Of a stretch of DNA of 33,094 nt, positions 23,980-30,171 are shown piece by piece; position 1 is the first letter of the stretch; every line of letters starts with the position of its first letter. The stretch comes from Planctomycetota bacterium (GTDB lineage Bacteria; Planctomycetota; Phycisphaerae; Phycisphaerales; UBA1924): the NCBI GenBank assembly GCA_003696725.1, contig RFGI01000125.1, forward strand, positions 1-33,094, in the 5' to 3' direction. The notes beneath the pieces are model-generated. The model did no database searches, was not told where the DNA came from, and saw only the letters and a list, made by a program, of their open reading frames with translations. Position numbers and translations under genes: made by a program.

Positions 23980-25410
23980 TCAGTCGGCGCCGGCGAACTC
24001 ACCGATGAGCCGCGTGTGGGCGCGTCGGCCCAGCCGCCAGCAGTCGAGCTCGAACTTCTCGTTGGGCGAGTGGACGCGGTCGTCGTCCAGCCCGAACCCC
24101 ATAAGGATGGTGTCCAGGCCGAGCTTCTCCTTGAGCATCCCGACGACGGGGATGGACCCGCCGGACTTGATGAGGACGGGCTCGGTCCCGCCGGCGGCGC
24201 CGGCCAGCGCCCGACGCGCGGCTTGCAGGTGCGCCGAGTCGCGGGCAACGTTGCCCGGGGGCCCCCCGCCGTGGTCGACGAACTCCCACCGGCAGCCTTT
24301 GGGCGTGCACTCGGTGAGCCAAGCGAAGAAGGCGTCGCGGATCCGTTCCGGGCGCTGGTCGGCGACGAGCCGGAAGGAGACCTTCGCGCCGGCGACCGCG
24401 GGGATGACCGTCTTGGCGCCGGGGCCGGTGTACCCGCCGCTGATCCCGTTGATCTCGGCGGTGGGCCGGGCCCACTCGCGCTCGATGGCGCTATAGCCGG
24501 CCTCGCCGACGTCCGCCTCGGGCCCGAGGCCGATCTTGCGGAGGGCCTCGACCTGATCGAAGCCCAGGCGGCGCCACTCCTCTCGCTCTTCATCAGCAAG
24601 CGGGAGCACATCGTCATAGAACCCGGGGATGGTGACGCGGTAGTCATCGTCCCACAGTTGGGCGAGGACCTTGACGAGTTCGGAGTTGGGGTTCGGCGCC
24701 CGGCCGCCCCAGAGCCCCGAGTGCAGGTCCTGGTCGGCGCCGTGCAGGAAGATCTCGGTGTAGACCAGCCCGCGCATGCCGTAGGTGATCCCGGGCTGGG
24801 TGGGCGAGGGCATGCCGGTGTCGCTGATGAGGGCGACGTCGCATTGCTTCAGATCGCTCGCGCGCGACTCGATGAAGCGTTCGAGGTTGACGGAGCCGGA
24901 CTCCTCCTCGCCCTCGATGAGGACGGTGAACCGCACGGGCACGCCGCCGGCGGCCTCCTTCCACGCGCGCACGGCGTCGAGGAAGGTCGAGACCTGGCCC
25001 TTGTCGTCGACCGCGCCGCGCGCCACGACGCGCTCGCCGGGGCCCCCGGGCTCGGCGGGCTTGACGACCGGCTCAAACGGCGGGCTCTCCCAGAGGTCCA
25101 ACGGGTCCGGGGGCTGCACGTCGTAATGCCCGTAGAACAAGACGTGCGGGCCCGCGTACCCGGGCGCGCCCGCGTGCTGGGCCCAGACCACCGGGGCGCC
25201 GGGCTTGTCGGGCGTCCCGGTCTCCTCGACGGTCGCGTCGATCCCGGCCTCGCGCAGCCGGTCGGCGCACCACCGGGCGGCGCGGCGGGTGTCCTCGGCG
25301 TGGGCGGGATCGGTCGCAACCGAGGGGATGCGGAGCCAGTCCATGAGCCGGTCGAGACCCGCCTTCTCATCTGCCTCGAGGCGAGCGAGCACGTCGTCAA
25401 GTCTGGGCAT
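23980..25410 (-). CDS. M20-family dipeptidase/peptidase
   Basis: A 476-residue zinc peptidase of family M20 (ArgE/DapE/CPG2/CNDP-like). Metal and catalytic motifs are all present: FYGHYDVQPPDPLDLW (histidine ligand and nearby aspartate, about 94-109), ARGAVDDKGQV (bridging aspartate, about 131-141), IEGEEESGSVN (catalytic and ligand glutamates, about 165-175), and the dimerisation-domain start TYGMRGLVYTEI. The length and the GHYDVQPPDPL form fit the cytosolic dipeptidase group that cleaves dipeptides and acylated amino acids. The ATG at 25410 is followed by an in-frame protein of normal family length. It probably shares an operon with the downstream alpha/beta hydrolase (9-base gap). The zinc-ribbon gene lies 63 bases upstream on the same strand. 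Confidence 0.94.
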   Translation of the reverse strand: MPRLDDVLARLEADEKAGLDRLMDWLRIPSVATDPAHAEDTRRAARWCADRLREAGIDATVEETGTPDKPGAPVVWAQHAGAPGYAGPHVLFYGHYDVQPPDPLDLWESPPFEPVVKPAEPGGPGERVVARGAVDDKGQVSTFLDAVRAWKEAAGGVPVRFTVLIEGEEESGSVNLERFIESRASDLKQCDVALISDTGMPSPTQPGITYGMRGLVYTEIFLHGADQDLHSGLWGGRAPNPNSELVKVLAQLWDDDYRVTIPGFYDDVLPLADEEREEWRRLGFDQVEALRKIGLGPEADVGEAGYSAIEREWARPTAEINGISGGYTGPGAKTVIPAVAGAKVSFRLVADQRPERIRDAFFAWLTECTPKGCRWEFVDHGGGPPGNVARDSAHLQAARRALAGAAGGTEPVLIKSGGSIPVVGMLKEKLGLDTILMGFGLDDDRVHSPNEKFELDCWRLGRRAHTRLIGEFAGAD

Positions 25411-25473
25411 GGGTATCGCTCCGCGGGGCGCGCGGCTCGATGGCGGACCGAGAGGACCGGCGCGCGGGGAGCG

Positions 25474-25818
25474 TCAGAATACGAGCAACGCCGCCGCGGC
25501 GCACACGCCCGCGATCAGGAAAAAAAATCCCGCCCGGCGCACCGCCCGGGCCGGGTCCGGCGCCGGTCGCATCGGCCGGCTGATCCCCGGCGTCTGCGCG
25601 GGCCGGCTCGCCCAGCGCTGGCGCACGCCGGCGACCTCGACGATGCCCTCCATCTCGGCGTAGGAACGGGGCGGCCGGGCGCACAGGTCGGCGCCGCAGG
25701 ACGGGCACCGGCGCGTCGTCAGCCCCGCGGACCCCTGCAACGCCGGGCCTTGGTGACCGCACGCCAGGCACGTGCGGCGGGTCAGTCGGCGGCTGAGCGC
25801 GGGGCGGAGGTGCGGCAT
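25474..25818 (-). CDS. Small zinc-ribbon protein with C-terminal membrane helix
   Basis: A 114-residue protein. A zinc ribbon is formed by CLACGHQ (Cys17, Cys20) and RCPSCGADLC (Cys38, Cys41). A linker with repeated proline follows, and the C-terminus is a single membrane helix (GFFFLIAGVCAAAALLVF, about 97-114), so it is probably tail-anchored with the ribbon in the cytoplasm. The FFF segment is encoded by an eight-T run (25520-25527 on the opposite strand as A8), rare in such GC-rich DNA. There is no SD. Instead TATAGT ends 8 bases before ATG 25818, suggesting a leaderless or nearly leaderless transcript. Function unknown. Confidence 0.78.
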   Translation of the reverse strand: MPHLRPALSRRLTRRTCLACGHQGPALQGSAGLTTRRCPSCGADLCARPPRSYAEMEGIVEVAGVRQRWASRPAQTPGISRPMRPAPDPARAVRRAGFFFLIAGVCAAAALLVF

Positions 25819-25826
25819 ACCCTGTC

Positions 25827-25832
25827 ACTATA
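25827..25832 (-). promoter_or_regulatory. -10 box of zinc-ribbon gene
   Basis: TATAGT on the minus strand, a 5/6 match to consensus, ending 8 bases before ATG 25818. It lies 37 bases from the palindrome at 25869-25888, which is placed to affect this promoter or a divergent one. Confidence 0.55.
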
Positions 25833-25868
25833 CCGGGGCGGGGCGCAATCCCGGCGCATCGAATCGTA

Positions 25869-25888
25869 AACACAGTGTTCACAACACT
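25869..25888. promoter_or_regulatory. Operator-like palindrome in divergent gap
   Basis: AGTGTT-CAC-AACACT (25874-25888) is a perfect 6-3-6 inverted repeat. It overlaps a second one, AACAC-A-GTGTT (25869-25879). The AT-rich base content stands out from the surroundings. It overlaps the first codons of the plus-strand gene if that gene starts at GTG 25875. A dimeric repressor site is the simplest reading; the regulator is unknown. Confidence 0.5.
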
Positions 25889-26486
25889 TTCGGAACATGC
25901 CGCCGAGGTCGATCGCTGGGCGAGGATGCTCGACGCGACGGCCTCGACGACCGAGAACCCGCCGCCGCCGACCCTGGCCCCCTGGTTCCTCTTCGCCCGC
26001 GGGGTCGGGCCTAAGCCGGACCGGGTCCCGACCGGCCCGGACGAGGCGCTGTGGCGTCTGGTCGCCGGCGGTCGAGGGGATTGGCGTCAGGCGCTGCCGC
26101 ACCCGGCGCCGGCCGGCGAGGCGCCCCTGCACCCGCACGCCCCGGACACCGCGATCGAGGTCTGGACGGAGCGTGACCTGTCGGCGATCCACGCCGCCAG
26201 CCGGCTGCTGGCGCGGTCGCCCGACGAGGCGCTGCATGCGCGGGTGGAGTCGGCCGTCGCGTGGCACCTGGCCTACACCGAGCCGGACAACGCCACGGGC
26301 CGGCCCTGGGCGGCGCACGTCTTCGCGGCGCGGTCGATCGTCCTGCGCGACGCGGGCGCCCGGCTCTACGCCGAGCACCTCCTGCACGCCTGCCAGGTGC
26401 TCGAGGCCAGGCCCGACGCCCTGAGCGCCGAGATCCTCCGCGACGCGGCCGAGACCCTGCGCGCCGCGTCAGCCGCGCGCGCGTGA
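25875..26486 (+). CDS. Soluble protein of unknown function
   Basis: A 203-residue protein that I do not recognise. There is no signal peptide or membrane helix. It is helical, with tryptophan-rich N-terminal half (DRWARML, APWFLFARGVGPK, ALWRLVAGGRGDWRQ) and a C-terminal part HLAYTEPDNATGRPWAAHVFAARS followed by leucine-rich helices. GTG 25875 is the first start but lies inside the palindrome at 25869-25888 and has no SD; ATG 25926 is the next candidate, also without SD. The coding pattern is clearly real, with third-position GC bias. Its last 18 bases overlap the end of the convergent corA gene. Confidence 0.7.
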   Translation: MFTTLSEHAAEVDRWARMLDATASTTENPPPPTLAPWFLFARGVGPKPDRVPTGPDEALWRLVAGGRGDWRQALPHPAPAGEAPLHPHAPDTAIEVWTERDLSAIHAASRLLARSPDEALHARVESAVAWHLAYTEPDNATGRPWAAHVFAARSIVLRDAGARLYAEHLLHACQVLEARPDALSAEILRDAAETLRAASAARA

Positions 26487-27590
26487 ACCGAGCCAGCCCA
26501 GCCGCCGGGCCACGAGCAGCATCACGGCCGCGATCGCGGCGCACACGCCCCAGAAGAACAGGTACCCGAAACGCCAGGAGAGTTCCGGCATGTTGGCAGG
26601 GCTGGAGGTGTCGAAGTTCATGCCGTACACGCCCGCGACGAACGTGATGGGGATGAAGATCGTGGCCACGACAGTCAGCACGCGCATCACCTCGTTGGTG
26701 CGGTTGGCGACGCTGGAGAGGTACACGTCGATGTAGGACTGGGCCAGCTCGCGGTAGGTCTCGGTGATGTCCACGATCTGGATCACGTGGTCGGCGACGT
26801 CGCGCAGGTAGGGCGCCACCGGCGGCTCGATGAGCGGGTGCCCCTCCCGCATGAGCGACGCGAGCATCTCCCGCTGCGGCCAGATCGACCGGCGCACGGC
26901 CATCAGGTCGCGCTTGGCGGCGAAGATCTCGTGCAGCAGGCTCTGATCGGGGCGTTCGAGCAGCCGCCGCTCGATCTCTTCGAGCCGCTCGCCGTAGGCT
27001 TCCAGGACAGGGAAGTAGCCGTCGGTGATGGCGTCGAGCACCATCACGGCGAGGTACCCGGCGCCGGAGCGACGCAGCCGCGACCCCTCCGTGCGGATTC
27101 GCGCGCGGATGGGGTCCAGACAATCGCCGGCCCGCTCCTGGACGGTGACGACCAGCCCGTCGCTGGCCCAGAGCGAGACCTGCTCGACGTCGGGGGCGCC
27201 GGCGTCGGTCAGCCGGGCCATGCGGGTGACCGCGAACAGGGCGCCGCCGTAGGCCTCGGCCTTGGGGCGCTGCCCGACGTTGGCGATGTCCGCGAGGGCC
27301 AGCGGGTGGACGCCGAAGGCCTCGCCCAGGCGGGTCAGGGCGTCGTGGTCGCTCACGCCGTGGGCGTCGACCCAGACCACGGCGCCGGGCTCGAGGACGC
27401 CAGCGAGGTCCTCGGGCCGGGCGTCGAACGCCTCGCAGCGGTCCGGTCGGTAACGCATCACCCGGAGGGTCATGGGCTCGCGGCTTTCGGCCGGGGCGAA
27501 CGCGCCCGGGGGCGCGCCGACGGGCGCGGCCCGCCGGCGCACCAGCCCGCGGACGTGGAGCCTCGGTCGTCTGGATCGTGACCCGGGCAT
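26469..27590 (-). CDS. corA: CorA-family magnesium/cobalt transporter
   Basis: A 373-residue CorA-family channel for magnesium, and in some members cobalt or nickel. The cytoplasmic funnel domain covers about residues 40-300 (GAVVWVDAHGVSDHDAL, IANVGQRPKAEAYGGALF, SLWASDGLVVTVQER). Two C-terminal membrane helices flank the diagnostic YGMNF motif (VATIFIPITFVAGVYGMNF), as in the family. The start at 27590 includes a basic N-terminus (PGSRSRRPRLHVRG) usual for bacterial relatives, with GGAGG 10 bases upstream; ATG at about 27473 (MTLRVMRYRPD) is the shorter alternative. A 7-bp GC hairpin with GATG loop (27613-27630) lies just upstream of the start. It converges on the unknown gene with an 18-base overlap. 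Confidence 0.95.
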   Translation of the reverse strand: MPGSRSRRPRLHVRGLVRRRAAPVGAPPGAFAPAESREPMTLRVMRYRPDRCEAFDARPEDLAGVLEPGAVVWVDAHGVSDHDALTRLGEAFGVHPLALADIANVGQRPKAEAYGGALFAVTRMARLTDAGAPDVEQVSLWASDGLVVTVQERAGDCLDPIRARIRTEGSRLRRSGAGYLAVMVLDAITDGYFPVLEAYGERLEEIERRLLERPDQSLLHEIFAAKRDLMAVRRSIWPQREMLASLMREGHPLIEPPVAPYLRDVADHVIQIVDITETYRELAQSYIDVYLSSVANRTNEVMRVLTVVATIFIPITFVAGVYGMNFDTSSPANMPELSWRFGYLFFWGVCAAIAAVMLLVARRLGWLGSRARG

Positions 27591-27612
27591 GCGGCGATGG
27601 CCTCCGGCGCCG

Positions 27613-27630
27613 GCCCCCGGATGCGGGGGC
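27613..27630 (-). promoter_or_regulatory. Hairpin in corA leader
   Basis: GCCCCCG-GATG-CGGGGGC on the plus strand, a perfect 7-bp stem with a 4-base loop, 22 bases upstream of ATG 27590. A possible -10 (GATACT on the minus strand, 27639-27644) lies just outside it, so the hairpin would be at the start of the transcript. No M-box riboswitch was recognised. Confidence 0.35.
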
Positions 27631-27701
27631 GCGGCAGAAGTATCGGCCCGGCCGCGCCCCGCGGGCCAACCCGGCCCCGGCGTCGGGCGGCGCGCGGTCG
27701 G

Positions 27702-27707
27702 TAGGAT
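27702..27707 (+). promoter_or_regulatory. -10-like box, near-leaderless start candidate for kinase gene
   Basis: TAGGAT ends 9 bases before GTG 27717 and no SD lies between them. Confidence 0.45.
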
Positions 27708-27716
27708 CGTCGCCCC

Positions 27717-28457
27717 GTGCCCAGACGAACGACCCCACGCCTGACGACCTTCGCCCTGCCCGCCGGCCGGCTGATCGCGGGCAAGTACGTCGTCGAGTCG
27801 CGCCTGGGCTCGGGCTACGAGGGCGAGGTCTACAAGGTGGTCGAGCGCAAGACCGGCGCCCCGCGGGCGGCCAAGCTCTTCTTCCCGCACCGCAACGCCG
27901 GCGACCGCGCCGTGACCACCTACGCCAAGCGCATGGAGCGGCTGCGCCGCTGCCCGATCATCCTCAAGTACCACCACTCCGAGGAGATCGAGGCCCGCGG
28001 CGTGTGGACCACGGTCATGGTCAGCGAGTTCGTCGAGGGTGTGCTGCTCGAGCGGTTCGCGCGGGCCCAGCCGGGGGGCCGGCTGCGGCCCTTCGAGGCG
28101 CTATCGCTGATGCACGAGATCGCCGCCGGGCTCGAGTGCGTCCACCGCATGGGCGAGTACCACGGCGACATGCACGTGGGGAATGTGCTGGTGCGGCGCG
28201 TGGGCGTGCGCTTCGACGTGCGGCTGGTGGACATGTACGACTGGGGCCGGCCCAGCGCGGCGAACATCCGCGAGGACGTCTTCAACCTGGTGCGCATCCT
28301 GTACGACATCACCGGCGGGCCTCGGTGGTACGCGAAGCAGCCGCCGGAGGTCAAGGCGATCTGCCTGGGGCTCAAGCGCACGCTCATCGCGCGGCGGTTC
28401 CCGACGACCCGGGCCCTGCGCGAGCACCTCGAATCCTTCGAGTGGTCCGACGCCTAG
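27717..28457 (+). CDS. Small Hanks-like protein kinase
   Basis: A 246-residue protein-kinase-fold protein without membrane helix. Visible landmarks: glycine-rich loop SRLGSGYEGEVYKV (about 28-41), ATP-binding lysine in RAAKLFF (about 54-60), the catalytic loop EYHGDMHVGNVLV (about 146-158) in place of HRDLKxxN, and LVDMYDWG (about 168-175) in place of DFG. It keeps the catalytic aspartate, the asparagine and a metal aspartate, so it may be active, but the loop form resembles the aminoglycoside/lipopolysaccharide-kinase side of the superfamily more than classic Ser/Thr kinases. The C-terminal lobe is short. It converges on a PP2C phosphatase gene; the two stop codons share the tetranucleotide CTAG at 28454-28457. 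Confidence 0.87.
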   Translation: MPRRTTPRLTTFALPAGRLIAGKYVVESRLGSGYEGEVYKVVERKTGAPRAAKLFFPHRNAGDRAVTTYAKRMERLRRCPIILKYHHSEEIEARGVWTTVMVSEFVEGVLLERFARAQPGGRLRPFEALSLMHEIAAGLECVHRMGEYHGDMHVGNVLVRRVGVRFDVRLVDMYDWGRPSAANIREDVFNLVRILYDITGGPRWYAKQPPEVKAICLGLKRTLIARRFPTTRALREHLESFEWSDA

Positions 28458-29290
28458 CGCGGGCGGGCCGGGCGGTACAGGACGAAGGTGAGGTCGTCGG
28501 GCTTGCCGGGCTCGCCGGGCTGGGGGTTGGTCATGCGCCGGTGCGCCGCGTCGCGAAGCCGGCGGGCGGCGGCGTCGACGGGGCCCGTGCGGATCAGGTC
28601 CGCGATCTCGCGCGTGCGGAGGTTGTCCGTCACGCCGTCGGACGCGAGGATCAGCGTGTCGCGCGCGGCCAGGGGCACGGCCGCCCCGACCTCGATCCGC
28701 ATCTCGGCCGAGCCGAGCAGATTCGAGATCAGCGAGCGGTCCTCGTGGTGCATGGCGTCGCGCGGGTCGATCACGCCCGCCTCGACGCCGTAGGCCACCG
28801 GCGCGTGCGCCAGCGTCTGGAGCTTGACCCGCCCGCGCTGCCCGATCAGCAGGATTTCAGAATCGCCCGCGTGGTAGGCGCGGACGGCGCCGGCGTCGAC
28901 AATGGCCACCGCGAGGGTGGTCCCGGCGCCGACGCCCAGGCCCGTGATGGCCTCGTTGGCCCGCTCGAAGGCGTCGAGCACCGCGCCGCGGGCCTCCCCC
29001 TCGCCGGGCTGGTGGAGGCACTCGAAGAGCGTGCGGATGGCGATCTGGGCCGCCTGTTCGCCGGCGGCGTGCCCGCCGCAGCCGTCCGCCACCGCCAAGG
29101 CCACACCCCCGCCGATCAGGGGGATCACGGCCGCGGCGTCCTCGTTGGGCGGGTCCTTGATCGGGCTCCGCTCGGACACCACCGCCGCGACGCCCGTCCC
29201 GGCGGCGACCACCGCCGGTTCCGACAGGGACCCGTCGAAGACCCCGGTCGCGTCGTTCGGCAACGTGCTGGTTGGTGCGCTCGTCGGCAT
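28454..29290 (-). CDS. PP2C-family protein phosphatase
   Basis: A PPM/PP2C-type metal-dependent Ser/Thr phosphatase. Motifs in order: PPNEDAAAV, ADGCGGHAAGE, GAGTTLAVAIV, AYHAGDSEILLI, ILASDGVTDNL and GKPDDLTFVLY, which together supply the two-metal aspartates. There is no membrane helix, so it is cytoplasmic. The start is uncertain: ATG 29290 gives 278 residues and is preceded by GTG 29293 and, 13 bases away, by a -10-like TACGAT; ATG 29338 would give 294 residues but has no SD and lies upstream of that promoter-like box. It ends tail-to-tail with the kinase gene, and the pair probably controls the same phosphoproteins. Confidence 0.9.
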   Translation of the reverse strand: MPTSAPTSTLPNDATGVFDGSLSEPAVVAAGTGVAAVVSERSPIKDPPNEDAAAVIPLIGGGVALAVADGCGGHAAGEQAAQIAIRTLFECLHQPGEGEARGAVLDAFERANEAITGLGVGAGTTLAVAIVDAGAVRAYHAGDSEILLIGQRGRVKLQTLAHAPVAYGVEAGVIDPRDAMHHEDRSLISNLLGSAEMRIEVGAAVPLAARDTLILASDGVTDNLRTREIADLIRTGPVDAAARRLRDAAHRRMTNPQPGEPGKPDDLTFVLYRPARPR

Positions 29291-29461
29291 CACGCCCTGT
29301 CGGATCGTAGGGTCCTGCTCCCGGCCCGCACTCACCATCGGGCTCAGACCGCCGGCGGATCGACCGATGGGCCCGGGATCGGCGCCTCAAACGGGGCGAA
29401 CAGACCGGCTGCGTCGGCCGCCACGCCAGCGGCCCGTGTCGGTCGGGCCCGGCGAGAGCCG

Positions 29462-30130
29462 ATGGTGAGTGGGATGACCCCGACCCGGGCGCCAAGCCGA
29501 GCCCCCGCCCGCCCGGGCGGCGCCGCCCGAACCCTGGTCGCGGTCGGGGGCGTCCTGGCCACCCTAGGCCTGTCGGCCGTGCTCACGGTTCGCACGATCA
29601 ACGCGACCCTCAGCCGGGCCGAGTCCGCCCGAGCCGAGGCCGCCCGCCTCAGCGCCGACCTCCAGACCCTCCGCGAGCGGTACGAGGCCCTGGCCGACCG
29701 CTACGACGCCGCCGTGAGCCGCACCGCGGTGACGGAGCTCGATGTGAGCGAGGACGGCTCGGTGGCCGTCATCGTCCGCGACGCGGCCGGTCCGCTGCGC
29801 CGGATACAGACGCCGTTCAACGCGGCGGACGAGATCTACGTGGATTATGCCGTGATCGACGGCCGGCTCTGGATCCGCCGCGTCTTCGACGCCCACACCC
29901 CGCCGGGCAGCGCCGTCGTCGTGGATCCCATCGTGGAGACGATCGACTGGGACCAGCGACCGGGCGGGTTCGGCCAAGCCGTCTACCGCAGCCTCGCGCC
30001 CGGCCGATGGGTGGTCACGGTGACCGGCAACGGCTCGCTGGGCCTGGCCCGCGCCGACGAGCCGGTGGACCTCCGCCACCGCCCCATCGTCGAGCCGTTC
30101 GGCGAGGTCGCCGGCGCTGCGGGCCGCTGA
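29462..30130 (+). CDS. Single-pass membrane protein with coiled coil
   Basis: A 222-residue protein that I do not recognise. After a basic, proline-rich N-terminus comes one membrane helix (about 27-46, VAVGGVLATLGLSAVLTV), then a coiled coil (about 50-93, LSRAESARAEAARLSADLQ and LRERYEALADRYDAAV), and a beta-rich C-terminal domain (ELDVSEDGSVAVIVRD, DGRLWIRRVFDAHTPPG, YRSLAPGRWVVTVTGNGSL). ATG 29462 and ATG 29474 are both possible starts; neither has a strong SD. It is divergent from the PP2C gene (about 120-170 bases) and is followed on the same strand by the sulfotransferase fusion gene 41 bases later. The outward domain suggests an envelope role. Confidence 0.75.
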   Translation: MVSGMTPTRAPSRAPARPGGAARTLVAVGGVLATLGLSAVLTVRTINATLSRAESARAEAARLSADLQTLRERYEALADRYDAAVSRTAVTELDVSEDGSVAVIVRDAAGPLRRIQTPFNAADEIYVDYAVIDGRLWIRRVFDAHTPPGSAVVVDPIVETIDWDQRPGGFGQAVYRSLAPGRWVVTVTGNGSLGLARADEPVDLRHRPIVEPFGEVAGAAGR

Positions 30131-30159
30131 GCCCCAAGGCGCCGGCCCGCGCCCGACGC

Positions 30160-30165
30160 CACAAT
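30160..30165 (+). promoter_or_regulatory. -10-like box, leaderless start candidate
   Basis: CACAAT ends 6 bases before GTG 30172 in the 41-base gap after the previous gene. There is no SD. Confidence 0.4.
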
Positions 30166-30171
30166 CCGGCG

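Noticed and set aside
27578-30130. Single 850-residue plus-strand reading frame
   Set aside because: It runs across the kinase gene in another frame and antisense to the PP2C gene. Only the last 222 residues (from 29462) have protein-like features.
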